Positions 42,016 to 51,151 are shown, numbered from the stretch's first letter. The stretch: 64,000 nt of DNA from CAVVAY01 sp963746465 (GCA_963746465.1 CAVVAY010000005.1:1054001-1118000); one strand, 5' to 3'. Numbers and translations are program-made. The notes: generated by a model not told the origin, from the sequence alone.

Positions 42016-43476
42016 GTGACCGCCACCGCCGACGTGCTGCTGGAGCAGCCCTACGCCTACCGTCGCCGCGAGCTCGTGGAGCCGGACTGGCGGCGCCTGC
42101 CCGGCTACCGGGCGGTGACCGCCGAGGAGTGGGCCAGCGCCCAGTGGCAGCGGGCGCACTGCGTGAAGAACGTCAAGCAGCTGCGCGAGCTGATGGGCGA
42201 CCTGGTCGAGGACCGGTTCTACGCCGACCTGGAGCGCGACCAGGCCGAGCGCGCGACGATGTCGATGCTGGTACCGCCGCAGATGATGAACACCATGGTC
42301 CCGACCGGGCCGGCCGACGGGCAGAGCTGGACCGACGCGCTGTACGCCGACCCGGTGCGGATGTACATGCTTCCGGTGTTCAGCGACCGGCGCACCGACT
42401 GGCCGAGCCACCCGCACGCCACCCGCGACTCGCTGCACGAGCACGACATGTGGGTGGCCGAGGGCCTCACCCACCGCTACCCGACCAAGGTGCTGGCGGA
42501 GCTGCTGCCGACCTGCCCGCAGTACTGCGGGCACTGCACCCGGATGGACCTGGTCGGCAACTCGACGCCGGTCATCGACAAGCTGAAGTTCGACCTCAAG
42601 CCGGTCGACCGTTACGACGCGATGATCGACTACCTGCGCCGCTCCCCCGGAGTCCGGGACGTCGTCGTGTCCGGCGGCGACGTCGCGAACATGCCGTTCA
42701 AGAATCTCGAAGCCTTTGTGGCGCGGCTCCTCGACATCGAGAACATCAGGGACATCCGTCTTGCCACCAAGGCGCTGATGGGGCTGCCGCAGCACTGGTT
42801 GCAGGACGACGTCCGCGCCGGGATGGAGCGGCTGTCGACGGTCGCCCGGGCCCGCGGCGTGCACCTCGCGATCCACACCCACGTGAACAACGCCGCATCG
42901 GTCACCCCGCTCGTCGCGGACGCGACCACGGCGATGCTGGAGGCCGGCGTCCGCGACGTGCGCAACCAGGGCGTGCTGATGAACGGCGTCAACGCCACCA
43001 CGACCGACCTGCTCGACCTCTGCTTCGCGCTGCTCGACGGCGCCGGGATCATGCCCTACTACTTCTACATGTGCGACATGATCCCGTTCTCCGAGCACTG
43101 GCGGGTGTCGGTGCAGGAGGCGCAGAAGCTGCAGCACGGCATCATGGGCTACCTGCCGGGCTTCGCCACACCGCGCATCGTCTGCGACGTCCCGTTCGTC
43201 GGCAAGCGATGGGTGCACCAGCTCGCGGAGTACGACGTCGAGCACGGGATCTCGTACTGGACCAAGAACTACCGCACCGGGATCGAGACCGCCGACCCTG
43301 AGGCGCTCAGCCGGCGCTACGAGTACTACGACCCGATCCACACCCTGCCCGAGGCCGGCCAGGCGTGGTGGCGTGAGCACGGTCCGTCGGTCGACCACGA
43401 CGCGGCCGTCACCGCCGCGGCGGCGTCGCGCGCCGCGGCCGAGGACCAGCTGACCGTCGCTCAGACGGCGGGCTGA
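42016..43476 (+). CDS. kamA: Lysine 2,3-aminomutase (KamA family)
   Basis: This 486-residue radical SAM/PLP enzyme turns L-lysine into L-beta-lysine. The [4Fe-4S] motif CPQYCGHC places cysteines at 167, 171 and 174. VSGGDVANMPFKNLEAFVAR and IHTHVNNAASVTP are family segments, and the PLP lysine is probably Lys397 in CDVPFVGKRWVHQ. The clostridial PGGGGK loop is replaced by PFVGK, which marks the divergent actinobacterial subgroup. GTG 42016 has GAGGAG 7 nt upstream and is preferred to the GTG at 42001. Its 3' end overlaps the convergent CAP gene by 16 nt. Confidence 0.9.
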   Translation: MTATADVLLEQPYAYRRRELVEPDWRRLPGYRAVTAEEWASAQWQRAHCVKNVKQLRELMGDLVEDRFYADLERDQAERATMSMLVPPQMMNTMVPTGPADGQSWTDALYADPVRMYMLPVFSDRRTDWPSHPHATRDSLHEHDMWVAEGLTHRYPTKVLAELLPTCPQYCGHCTRMDLVGNSTPVIDKLKFDLKPVDRYDAMIDYLRRSPGVRDVVVSGGDVANMPFKNLEAFVARLLDIENIRDIRLATKALMGLPQHWLQDDVRAGMERLSTVARARGVHLAIHTHVNNAASVTPLVADATTAMLEAGVRDVRNQGVLMNGVNATTTDLLDLCFALLDGAGIMPYYFYMCDMIPFSEHWRVSVQEAQKLQHGIMGYLPGFATPRIVCDVPFVGKRWVHQLAEYDVEHGISYWTKNYRTGIETADPEALSRRYEYYDPIHTLPEAGQAWWREHGPSVDHDAAVTAAAASRAAAEDQLTVAQTAG

Positions 43477-43913
43477 CGGAAGACCTCGGTCACCCAGAGC
43501 TGGCCTCCCGAGGAGACCACCCCCACGCCGACCTCGCGCATCCGCGGGTTCAGGATGTTCGCCCGGTGCGGCGCGGAGTGCATCAGCGACCGGTGCACGC
43601 CGCGCACGGTGTACCCGCGCCCGACGTTCTCACCGACCGACGACCAGCAGCAGATCGCGGTGAACGAGCCGGTGTGGAACAGCATGCGCTGACCTGCCAT
43701 GGCGACCGTGTGGCTGCGAGCTGCGCTCATCAGGTCGGGACTGATCCGCAGGGCCGGCAGGCCATGGTTGGCCCGGGCGGTGTTGATCTTGGCGACCATC
43801 CGCGCCTCACGGGTGGTCCCGGCCGACGCGGGGGCTGCGCCCACGAGCGCGGTCGAGGCGGCCAGGGCGGTCGCGGTGAGGAGGGAGAGCAGGGCACAGC
43901 GAGTGGTACGCAC
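43461..43913 (-). CDS. Secreted CAP-domain (SCP/YkwD) protein
   Basis: This 150-residue protein has a cleavable signal (LLTATALAASTALVGAAPASA) and a minimal bacterial CAP domain: EARMVAKINTARANHGLPAL, LMSAARSHTVAMA, SVGENVGRGYTVRGVHRSLM and HRANILNPRMREVGVGV. The conserved His and Glu residues of the CAP cavity are present. Two adjacent cysteines (CC) follow the second helix. Function in bacteria is unknown. The GTG start at 43913 has GAAGGA upstream. It overlaps the kamA end by 16 nt. Confidence 0.85.
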   Translation of the reverse strand: MRTTRCALLSLLTATALAASTALVGAAPASAGTTREARMVAKINTARANHGLPALRISPDLMSAARSHTVAMAGQRMLFHTGSFTAICCWSSVGENVGRGYTVRGVHRSLMHSAPHRANILNPRMREVGVGVVSSGGQLWVTEVFRQPAV

Positions 43914-44059
43914 GCGAGTCCTTCGGCAGGTGACAGATCTCCCCGTGCGGCCCGGGTTCGCCCCCCCGGCCGCCCTCCTTTATGCCGCAAACACCGGTCG
44001 GGCACAAGTTTCGGCCGATGCCTTGGCCGCACCGTGGCCCCGATTTGACCCCGGCAGGC

Positions 44060-44500
44060 TCAGACGTCGAGCGCTCTTTGCTCGTACGGGGTGCTCAGCA
44101 CGATGGTGGTGCGGGTCGAGACGTTGGCCGCGGCCCGGATCCTGGCCAGCAGGGTCTCCAGGTCGGCCGGGGTGCGCACCCGGACCTTGAGGATGTAGCT
44201 CTCCTCCCCCGCGACCGAGTGGCAGGCCTCGATCTCGGGCAGGTCGCGCAGCCGGTCCGGGGCGTCGTCCGGAGCGCTGGGGTCGATCGGGCGGATCGAG
44301 ATGAAGGCCGTCAGCGGGAGGCCGACCGCCTCGGCGTCGATCACGGCTGCGTAGCCCCGGATCACCCCGCGCTGCTCGAGCCGGCGGACCCGCTGGTGGA
44401 CCGCCGACGTCGACAAGCCGGTGGCCTTGCCCAGGTCGGTGTAGCTCATCCGGCCGTCCTGAACGAGCAGCTCGACGATCTGGCGGTCGATGTCCTCCAC
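44060..44500 (-). CDS. Lrp/AsnC-family transcriptional regulator
   Basis: This 146-residue regulator has an N-terminal winged helix (DIDRQIVELLVQDGRMSYTD, GLSTSAVHQRVRRLEQRGVI) and a C-terminal RAM effector domain (ACHSVAGEESYILKVRVRTP, then STRTTIVLSTPYE). Lrp proteins sense amino acids, often lysine, leucine or branched-chain ones. It lies 0.6 kb from kamA and upstream of an acyl-CoA dehydrogenase on the same strand, so it is the best candidate to control the lysine genes. It starts at GTG 44500, 7 nt after a TACGGT box, so the message is likely leaderless. Confidence 0.88.
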   Translation of the reverse strand: MEDIDRQIVELLVQDGRMSYTDLGKATGLSTSAVHQRVRRLEQRGVIRGYAAVIDAEAVGLPLTAFISIRPIDPSAPDDAPDRLRDLPEIEACHSVAGEESYILKVRVRTPADLETLLARIRAAANVSTRTTIVLSTPYEQRALDV

Positions 44501-44507
44501 AGGGCCA

Positions 44508-44513
44508 ACCGTA
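44508..44513 (-). promoter_or_regulatory. -10 box TACGGT of leaderless Lrp gene
   Basis: TACGGT, 7 nt, then GTG 44500 on the minus strand; no Shine-Dalgarno. Confidence 0.5.
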
Positions 44514-44538
44514 GGGCCTGGACCACCCGCGGCCGACG

Positions 44539-45681
44539 TCAGCGGGTCAGGTGGCGGGCGATGACCATCCGCTGGACCTGGTTGGTGCCCTCGACGATCT
44601 GCAGCGCCTTGGCCTCGCGCAGGTAGCGCTCCACCGGGTAGTCGGTGACGTAGCCGTAGCCGCCGAACACCTGCACCGCGTCGATGGCGACCTTCATCGC
44701 CATGTCGGTGCAGAACAGCTTGGCCATCGCCGCCTGCTTGCCGAACGGCTCGCCGCGGTCGCGGCGCCGGGCGGCCTCGAGGTACAGCGAGCGGCCGGCC
44801 TCCACGCCGGTCGCCATGTCCGCGAGCATGAACTGCAAGCCCTGGAACTCGACCAGGCTGCGGCCGAACTGGCGGCGTTCCTGGGCCCAGGCGAGTGCGG
44901 CGTCGAGGGCGCCCTGCGCCAGCCCGACCGCGCAGGCCGCGATGCCCAGCCGGCCGCCGTCCAGGGCTGCCAGGGCGATCTTGAAGCCCTGGCCCTCGGC
45001 GCCCAGCCGCCGGTCCGCCGCGACCCGCGCGTCGTCGTAGCGCACCTGGGCCGTGGTGGACCCGGTGAAGCCCATCTTGTGCTCCGGCTCGGCAGCCGAG
45101 ACGCCCGGCGTGCTGCCGTCGACCAGCAGGCAGGAGATGCCCCGGCTGCCGTCGTCGGAGGTGCGGCAGAGCAGGCTGTAGAAGTCGGCCTCGCCGCCAT
45201 GGGTGATCCAGGCCTTGGTGCCGTTGACCACGTAGTCGTCGCCGTCCCGGACGGCGCGGGTCACCATCGCGGCGGCGTCCGAGCCGGACTGCGGCTCGGA
45301 CAGGCAGTAGCCGCCGAGGAGCTCGCCGCCGACCAGGTCGGGCAGCCAGCGGGCCCGCTGCTCGTCGGTGCCGAACTCGGCCAGCGGGAAGCAGGCGAGC
45401 GTGTGCACGCTGACGCCCTCGGCCACGGTCGCCCAGACGGTGGCCAGCTCCTCGACCACCTGCAGGTAGACCTCGTAGGGCTGGCCGCCGCCGCCGTGCT
45501 CGTCCGGGTACGGCAGGCCGAGCAGGCCGGACTTGCCCAACGTGCGGAACACCTCGCGGGGGAACCGGCTGTCCGCCTCGTAGGCCGCCACCCGAGGCGC
45601 CAGCTCCTCGCGGGCCAGCTCACGGGTGAGGTCGAGCAGGGCTGCCGCCTCCTCGGTGGGCAGGTGACGTTCGACCGGCAC
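44539..45681 (-). CDS. Acyl-CoA dehydrogenase
   Basis: This 380-residue FAD enzyme has the standard order: helical N domain, YCLSEPQSGSDAAAMVTRA (FAD and substrate site), WITHGGEADFYSLLCRT, then the C domain with RRQFGRSLVEFQGLQFMLAD and VFGGYGYVTDYPVERYLREA. The catalytic glutamate is in LQIVEGTNQVQRMV. The chain length fits short or branched acyl-CoA substrates. It sits among lysine-fermentation genes, so reduction of crotonyl-CoA to butyryl-CoA or oxidation of a related acyl-CoA is possible but unproven. It starts 4 nt after the M24 peptidase gene. Confidence 0.9.
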   Translation of the reverse strand: MPVERHLPTEEAAALLDLTRELAREELAPRVAAYEADSRFPREVFRTLGKSGLLGLPYPDEHGGGGQPYEVYLQVVEELATVWATVAEGVSVHTLACFPLAEFGTDEQRARWLPDLVGGELLGGYCLSEPQSGSDAAAMVTRAVRDGDDYVVNGTKAWITHGGEADFYSLLCRTSDDGSRGISCLLVDGSTPGVSAAEPEHKMGFTGSTTAQVRYDDARVAADRRLGAEGQGFKIALAALDGGRLGIAACAVGLAQGALDAALAWAQERRQFGRSLVEFQGLQFMLADMATGVEAGRSLYLEAARRRDRGEPFGKQAAMAKLFCTDMAMKVAIDAVQVFGGYGYVTDYPVERYLREAKALQIVEGTNQVQRMVIARHLTR

Positions 45682-45685
45682 CGGG

Positions 45686-46798
45686 TCAGCCCGCCAGCAC
45701 GACGTAGTCGCGGTCGGTGACGTTGAGCCGCTCGATGCCGTCGTCGGTGGCGACCACGATGTCCTCGATCCGCGCGCCGTGGCTGCCGGGCAGGTAGATG
45801 CCCGGCTCGATGGAGAACGCCATCCCCGCCTCGAGCACGGTCGAGTTGCCCTGGACGATGTAGGGCTCCTCGTGGGTCTCCACGCCGATGCCGTGACCGG
45901 TGCGGTGGATGAACTGCTCCCCGTAGCCGCCGTCGATGATCACCTGGCGGGCCGCCGCGTCGACCGACTCCGCGGTGACTCCCGGCCGGGCGTGCGCGCA
46001 GGCCGCGAGCTGCGCCTCGTGCAGCACCCTGAAGTAGTCGACGAAGTCCGCCGGCGGCTGGCCGAGGGTGTACATCCGGGTGCAGTCCGAGCAGTAGCCC
46101 TCGGGCGTCGTCCCGCCGATGTCGATGACGACGACGTCGCCGCTCTCCAGAACCCGGTCGCCGACCTCGTGGTGCGGCGAGGCGCCGTTCGGCCCGGAAC
46201 CGACGATGACGAAGTCGACGGTGGTGTGCCCCTCGTCGAGGATGGCCCGGGCGATGTCCCGGCCCGCTTCGCGCTCGGTGAGCCCGGGGTGCAGGAACTC
46301 CGCCATCCGGGCGTGCACCCGGTCGATCGCCTGCCCGGCCCGGCGCAGCGCGTCGACCTCCTCGGTGCTCTTGTGCATCCGCAGGTCCCCGATCACGCCC
46401 GAGGCCAGGGTCTGCTCGGCCGCCGGCAGCGCGGCCCGCATCCGCAGCACCTGCTCGGCCCACATCCGGTTGGCCAGGGCGACCCGCTGCGGGCTGCCGA
46501 GCCGCTGCGCGATCACCGCGTAAGGGTCGTCGGTCTCGCCCCAGCCGACGACCTCCACGTCCAGGTCGCGCACCGGCGAGGCCAGCACCGCCGGGACCTC
46601 GAGCCCGGGAGCCACCATGAACGGCGCGCCGGAGGCCGGCAGCACCAGGCAGGTGAGCCGCTCCAGCGGCAGCGCGTCGTAGCCGGTCAGCCACCGCAGG
46701 TCGGGGCCGGGCGTCACCAGCAGTGCGTCGATGCCGGCATCGGCGGCGGCCTTCTGGGCGTGTGACACCCGGTCCGGAGAAGTGAGGTGGCCAGTCAT
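45686..46798 (-). CDS. M24-family metallopeptidase (Xaa-Pro aminopeptidase-like)
   Basis: This 370-residue pita-bread-fold peptidase has the five metal ligands: Asp in VVVIDIGGTTPEGYCSD and Asp in CSDCTRMY, His in GHGIGVETHEEPY, Glu in SIEPGIYLPG and Glu in RIEDIVVATDDG. The N domain (creatinase-like) begins with ALLVTPGPDLRWLTGYDALP. It removes residues before proline, or acts on a creatine-like compound. The start is ATG 46798, 7 nt after a TAGATT box; a longer TTG start overlaps the box and is less likely. Confidence 0.88.
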   Translation of the reverse strand: MTGHLTSPDRVSHAQKAAADAGIDALLVTPGPDLRWLTGYDALPLERLTCLVLPASGAPFMVAPGLEVPAVLASPVRDLDVEVVGWGETDDPYAVIAQRLGSPQRVALANRMWAEQVLRMRAALPAAEQTLASGVIGDLRMHKSTEEVDALRRAGQAIDRVHARMAEFLHPGLTEREAGRDIARAILDEGHTTVDFVIVGSGPNGASPHHEVGDRVLESGDVVVIDIGGTTPEGYCSDCTRMYTLGQPPADFVDYFRVLHEAQLAACAHARPGVTAESVDAAARQVIIDGGYGEQFIHRTGHGIGVETHEEPYIVQGNSTVLEAGMAFSIEPGIYLPGSHGARIEDIVVATDDGIERLNVTDRDYVVLAG

Positions 46799-46805
46799 GA
46801 CTGCC

Positions 46806-46811
46806 AATCTA
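46806..46811 (-). promoter_or_regulatory. -10 box TAGATT of leaderless M24 peptidase gene
   Basis: TAGATT, 7 nt, then ATG 46798 on the minus strand. The same TAGATT-N7-ATG arrangement occurs at the helicase gene (51159-51164). Confidence 0.62.
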
Positions 46812-46908
46812 GACGGCCCCCGAGATCCTCTGGACGTGGACGCACCACCCCTGCCGCGAGTCAGGTGCGGAAGCGTCCACTTGCCGCCGATCTGGCAGGC
46901 TCGGGCCT

Positions 46909-47838
46909 GTGACCGCGGACCCCGGCAAGCTGCTGCTGCTCGACACGCCCTCGCTGTACTTCCGTGCCTTCTTCGGCATCCCGGACACCATCACGGCACC
47001 GGACGGCACCCCGATCAACGCGGTCCGCGGGCTGCTGGACTTCATCGCCCGGCTGGTGGCCGACCGGCAACCCCGCCGGTTGGTAGCCGCGATGGACAAC
47101 GATTGGCGCCCCGCCTTCCGGGTCGACGCGCTGCCGTCGTACAAGGCGCACCGGGTGGCGACCGGGGACGAGGAGGAGGTCCCCGACGCGCTCTCCCCGC
47201 AGGTCGCGATCATCGAGGAGGTGCTGGAGGCCCTCGGCGTCGCCTGCTTCGGGGTCGACGGCTACGAGGCCGACGACGTGATCGGCACCCTCGCCACCCG
47301 CGACCCAGGGCCGGTCGACATCGTGACCGGCGACCGCGACCTGTTCCAGCTGGTCGACGACTCCCGCGCGGTGCGGATCCTCTACACGGCTCGCGGCGTC
47401 GGGAGGGCCGACGTGGTGGACGAGGCCTGGGTGAAGGCGAAGTACGGCATCCCCGGCCGGGCCTACGCCGACTTCGCGACGCTGCGCGGCGACCCCAGCG
47501 ACGGCCTGCCCGGGGTCGCCGGGGTGGGAGACAAGACCGCGGCGGCGCTGATCACGAAGTACGGCTCGTTGCCGGCGCTGCTCGAGGCGCTGGACGCCGG
47601 GGACACCGCCATGCCGGCCGGTGCCCGGACCAAGCTGGCCGCTGCGCGCGACTACCTGGTTGTGGCCCCGAAGGTCGTCGCCGTGGCCGCGGACGTGCCG
47701 CTCCCGACGTACGACGAGACCATCCCGGCCGGCCCGCGGGACCCTGACCGGCTGGTGGAGCTGTCGCAGCGCTGGGGGCTCGACAGCCCGCTGAACCGGG
47801 TCCTGTCGGCGTTCACCGCGGTGCACGGCGGGAGCTGA
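46909..47838 (+). CDS. 5'-3' exonuclease (FEN/polymerase I N-domain type)
   Basis: This 309-residue stand-alone 5' nuclease has acidic metal sites in LLLLDTPSLYFRAFFGIP, AMDNDWRPAFRVDALPSYKA, FGVDGYEADDVIGTLA and IVTGDRDLFQLVDD, followed by the H3TH segment LRGDPSDGLPGVAGVGDKTA. It would trim flaps or RNA primers. It begins at GTG 46909 with no Shine-Dalgarno; a CAGGCT box 7 nt earlier might make it leaderless. It is divergent from the M24 gene. Confidence 0.92.
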   Translation: MTADPGKLLLLDTPSLYFRAFFGIPDTITAPDGTPINAVRGLLDFIARLVADRQPRRLVAAMDNDWRPAFRVDALPSYKAHRVATGDEEEVPDALSPQVAIIEEVLEALGVACFGVDGYEADDVIGTLATRDPGPVDIVTGDRDLFQLVDDSRAVRILYTARGVGRADVVDEAWVKAKYGIPGRAYADFATLRGDPSDGLPGVAGVGDKTAAALITKYGSLPALLEALDAGDTAMPAGARTKLAAARDYLVVAPKVVAVAADVPLPTYDETIPAGPRDPDRLVELSQRWGLDSPLNRVLSAFTAVHGGS

Positions 47839-47847
47839 TCGGGCCAC

Positions 47848-48372
47848 TCAGCTGGTGAGGCCGCGCTTCGCGAGCAGCTCGGAACGGCTGGCGGCGTAGC
47901 CGACCAGCCAGTGCGGGCGGTAACGGTAGAGACAGATCTCGTCGGCCCACTCCAGCGGCGAGCTGCCGTAGTGGGCGGTCCAGTGCGCGAGGGTCTCGTC
48001 CCAGTCGGGGTCCGCCTCCCGCATCCGCTCCGCCCGCCCGTGGCTGAACACAGCCAGCTCCTCGCCGTCGACGTGGGCGACGCTCACTGCGGGCCGGTCG
48101 CGCAGGTGCCGGGCCTTGGCGGCGGTCGCGCTGGTGCTGAAGCTCCAGGTGGCGTGCAGGAAGTGGCCGTCCAGCGCGCTGATCCGGGGCTCGCCACGGG
48201 CGGTGACCGTGGCGGCGGTGAGCACCTTCATGCCGGTCAGCAGGGCCACCAGGTCGGCCGCGGTCAGCACCCGGTCGTTGTTGATGATGCTGCGCAGGTG
48301 CTCGGTCGAGGTCGACAACGAGCGGTCCATCAGCTCCTGCAGGGCGGCGATCTCGGCCGCGGTCTCCAGCAC
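47848..48372 (-). CDS. Pyridoxamine 5'-phosphate oxidase family protein
   Basis: This 174-residue split-barrel protein has an N-terminal helix (EIAALQELMDRSLSTSTEHL), then VLTAATVTARGEPRISALDG, ATWSFSTSATAAKARHLRDR and PAVSVAHVDGEELAVFSHGR, and ends with YRYRPHWLVGYAASRSELL. The cofactor is likely FMN or F420. It is distinct from the split-barrel protein at 25 kb. GTG 48372 lies 6 nt after TACCGT, so the transcript is probably leaderless. Function is not assigned. Confidence 0.75.
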   Translation of the reverse strand: MLETAAEIAALQELMDRSLSTSTEHLRSIINNDRVLTAADLVALLTGMKVLTAATVTARGEPRISALDGHFLHATWSFSTSATAAKARHLRDRPAVSVAHVDGEELAVFSHGRAERMREADPDWDETLAHWTAHYGSSPLEWADEICLYRYRPHWLVGYAASRSELLAKRGLTS

Positions 48373-48378
48373 GGTGCC

Positions 48379-48384
48379 ACGGTA
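48379..48384 (-). promoter_or_regulatory. -10 box TACCGT of leaderless split-barrel gene
   Basis: TACCGT, 6 nt, then GTG 48372 on the minus strand; no Shine-Dalgarno. Confidence 0.5.
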
Positions 48385-48406
48385 CGACGGGAGACCGACA
48401 GTCCGC

Positions 48407-51151
48407 TCAGGCGACCGACGAGTAGGCGACCACGCCGCGGCGCAGCAGGTCGGCCGCCTTGCGGGCGGCGGCGCCGACCGGCTCGGCGCCCGGCTGCTGC
48501 CGGCTCGCGTCGGCCAGCTGGCCGAGCAGGTCCACCACCTGCTTGGTCCACCGGACGAAGTCGCCGGGGGCCAGCTCGGCGTCGCGCAGCACGGCGTCCA
48601 GGGCGCTGCCGGAGGCCCACCGGTAGGTCGCCCAGGCGAAGCGCAGGTCCGGCTCGCGGGCCGGGGCCAGCCGGTGCGACCGCTCCCGCTCCTCCAGCGC
48701 CCGCCAGCGTCGCTGGGTCTCGGCCAGCACCTCCCTGGTGCGGCCCGGTGGCAGCTGCGGTGGCGTCGGGTCGTCGTCCCGGCGTGACTCGTAGACCAGG
48801 ATCGAGACCACCGAGGCCAGCTCGGCCGGCGCCAGGCCGTCCCAGACGCCCTCGCGCAGGCACTCGGCGGTCACCAGGTCCAGCTCGGTGTACAGCGCGC
48901 CGAGTGCGCGACCGGACGTCGTGACCTCGTCGCCGCGCAGGTAGCCGAGCTCCTGCAGCAGCTCGCAGATCCGGTCGAAGGTGCGCGCGATGGTGTGGGT
49001 GCGCTCCCGGACCCGCCGGGACATCCCGTCGGTCTCGCGCTTCAGGCGGTGATAGCGCTCGGCCCAGCGGGCGTGGTCCTCGCGCTCGTCGCAGCCGTGG
49101 CAGGGGTGCGCCCGCAGCTCGGCCCGCAGGCGCAGCAGCTCGTCGTCGTCGGCCGCGGCGGACCTCGGGCGGCGCGCCCGGCCCGGTGCAGGATCGGCCA
49201 GCCCGGTTCCGCGCAAGGTGGAGGCCAGGTCGCGCCGGCTGGCCGGGCTGCGCGGGTTGAACGTCTTCGGGATGCGCAGCCGGTGCAGCGCTTCCACCGG
49301 GACCGGGAAGTCGGCCAGCGAGAGGCGGCGGACCTGCCGCTCTGCGGTCAGGACCGTCGGGCGCGGGCCGTCGGCCCCGCCCACCGTGCCCGGGTCGAGC
49401 ACCACAGCCAGGCCACCCCGCCGGCCGGCGGGCACGTGGATGACGTCGCCGGGCCGCAGGGACTCGAGCGAGGCCGCCGCTTGCGCACGACGGTTTGCCG
49501 CGCCGCTGCGCGACAGCGACGCCTCGCGGTCGGCGATGGCCCGGCGCAGCCCGGCGTACTCCTCGAAGTCGCCCAGGTGGCAGGTCATCGCCTCGCGGTA
49601 GCCCGTCAGGGCCTCCTCGTTGCGAGCCACCTGGCGCGCCAGCCCGACCACCGCCCGGTCCGCCTGGAACTGCGCGAAGGACGACTGCAGCAGGTTCCGG
49701 GCCCGCTCCCGGCCGACCTGCCCGACCAGGTTGACGGCCATGTTGTACGACGGCCGGAAGCTGGAGCGCAGCGGATAGGTCCGGGTGGACGCCAGCCCGG
49801 CCAGCGCGGACGGCTCCAGCCCCGGCTGCCACACCACGACGGCATGGCCCTCCACGTCGATGCCACGCCGGCCGGCCCGGCCGGTGAGCTGGGTGTACTC
49901 CCCCGGCGTCACGTCCGCGTGGCTCTCGCCGTTCCACTTGACCAGCCGCTCCAGAACCACCGAGCGAGCCGGCATGTTGATGCCCAGCGCGAGCGTCTCG
50001 GTGGCGAACACCGCCTTCACCAGGCCGCGGACGAACAGCTGCTCGACGACCTCCTTGAAGGTCGGCAGCATCCCGGCATGGTGGGCGGCGATGCCACGCT
50101 CGAGCCCCTCGAGCCACTCGTGGTAGCCCAGGACGTGCAGGTCCTCCGCGGGGATGTCGGAGCAGCGCGCCTCGACGAACGCACGCACCTCGGCGCGGTC
50201 CTCGGCCGCGAGCAGCCGCAGCCCGGAGCGCACGCACTGGGTGACCGCGGCGTCGCAGCCGGCCCGGCTGAAGATGAACGTGATGGCGGGCAGCAGCCCC
50301 TCGGCGTCCAGCCGTTCGAGGACCTCCACCCGGCTGGGGGCGCGCACCCCGCGCACCCGGCGGCCGCCGCGGGCCGGGCGCTGGGCCGCCGACCGGACGA
50401 ACCGGTCCTGCTCCCGGGACAGCCGGACCAGCTCGGGATTCACCTTGGCCGAGCCGTCCTTGGCCGATCGGTCCTCCACGAACAAGTCCCACAGCCGCCC
50501 GTTGGCCATCACGTGCTGCCAGAGCGGGACCGGCCGGTGCTCCTCCACCACCACGGTGGTGTCACCGCGGACCGTGCCCAGCCAGTCGCCGAACTCCTCG
50601 GCGTTGCTGACGGTCGCCGACAGCGAGACCAGGGCGACGGACTCGGGCAGGTGGATGATGACCTCCTCCCAGACCGCGCCGCGGAACCGGTCGGAGAGGT
50701 AGTGCACCTCGTCCATCACGACGTAGCCGAGGCCCTCGAGGGTCCCTGAGCCGGCGTAGAGCATGTTGCGCAGCACCTCGGTGGTCATGACCACCACCGG
50801 CGCCTCGCCGTTCACGCTGTTGTCGCCGGTGAGCAGCCCGACCTTGTCGGCGCCGTAGCGGGCCACCAGGTCGGCGTACTTCTGGTTGGACAGCGCCTTG
50901 ATCGGGGTGGTGTAGAAGCACTTGCGGCCTTCGGCGAGCGCGAGGTGCACGGCGAACTCGCCGACGACGGTCTTGCCCGCTCCGGTGGGTGCCGCGACCA
51001 GCACCCCGCCGCCGGCCTCCAGCGCCTCGCAGGCCGTCACCTGGAAACCGTCCAGGCCGAAGGGGTAGAGCGCCTCGAACGAGGCGAGCTGCGTGCCGGC
51101 GCGGGCCCGGCTGCGGCGCGCGTCGGCGTACCGCTGCGCGGGGGTGGCCAT
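48407..51151 (-). CDS. helY: Ski2/Mtr4-like DExH helicase HelY
   Basis: This 914-residue superfamily 2 helicase has motif I LVAAPTGAGKTVVGEFAVHL, TTPIKALSNQKYADL (Ia), motif II VVMDEVHYLSD (DEVH), motif III VSLSATVSNAEEF, and late motifs ALGINMPARSVVLERLVKW and YTQLTGRAGRRGIDVEG (VI). A C-terminal DSHCT-type helical domain and a CxxC pair (HPCHGCDERE) follow. It is the usual gene next to tatC in proteasome loci. Ski2-type enzymes unwind RNA; the bacterial role is not settled. ATG 51151 follows TAGATT by 7 nt. Confidence 0.92.
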   Translation of the reverse strand: MATPAQRYADARRSRARAGTQLASFEALYPFGLDGFQVTACEALEAGGGVLVAAPTGAGKTVVGEFAVHLALAEGRKCFYTTPIKALSNQKYADLVARYGADKVGLLTGDNSVNGEAPVVVMTTEVLRNMLYAGSGTLEGLGYVVMDEVHYLSDRFRGAVWEEVIIHLPESVALVSLSATVSNAEEFGDWLGTVRGDTTVVVEEHRPVPLWQHVMANGRLWDLFVEDRSAKDGSAKVNPELVRLSREQDRFVRSAAQRPARGGRRVRGVRAPSRVEVLERLDAEGLLPAITFIFSRAGCDAAVTQCVRSGLRLLAAEDRAEVRAFVEARCSDIPAEDLHVLGYHEWLEGLERGIAAHHAGMLPTFKEVVEQLFVRGLVKAVFATETLALGINMPARSVVLERLVKWNGESHADVTPGEYTQLTGRAGRRGIDVEGHAVVVWQPGLEPSALAGLASTRTYPLRSSFRPSYNMAVNLVGQVGRERARNLLQSSFAQFQADRAVVGLARQVARNEEALTGYREAMTCHLGDFEEYAGLRRAIADREASLSRSGAANRRAQAAASLESLRPGDVIHVPAGRRGGLAVVLDPGTVGGADGPRPTVLTAERQVRRLSLADFPVPVEALHRLRIPKTFNPRSPASRRDLASTLRGTGLADPAPGRARRPRSAAADDDELLRLRAELRAHPCHGCDEREDHARWAERYHRLKRETDGMSRRVRERTHTIARTFDRICELLQELGYLRGDEVTTSGRALGALYTELDLVTAECLREGVWDGLAPAELASVVSILVYESRRDDDPTPPQLPPGRTREVLAETQRRWRALEERERSHRLAPAREPDLRFAWATYRWASGSALDAVLRDAELAPGDFVRWTKQVVDLLGQLADASRQQPGAEPVGAAARKAADLLRRGVVAYSSVA

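Noticed and set aside
43914..44059. c-di-AMP riboswitch upstream of the CAP-domain gene
   Set aside because: The gap is short and the conserved ydaO elements were not found, so no call was made.
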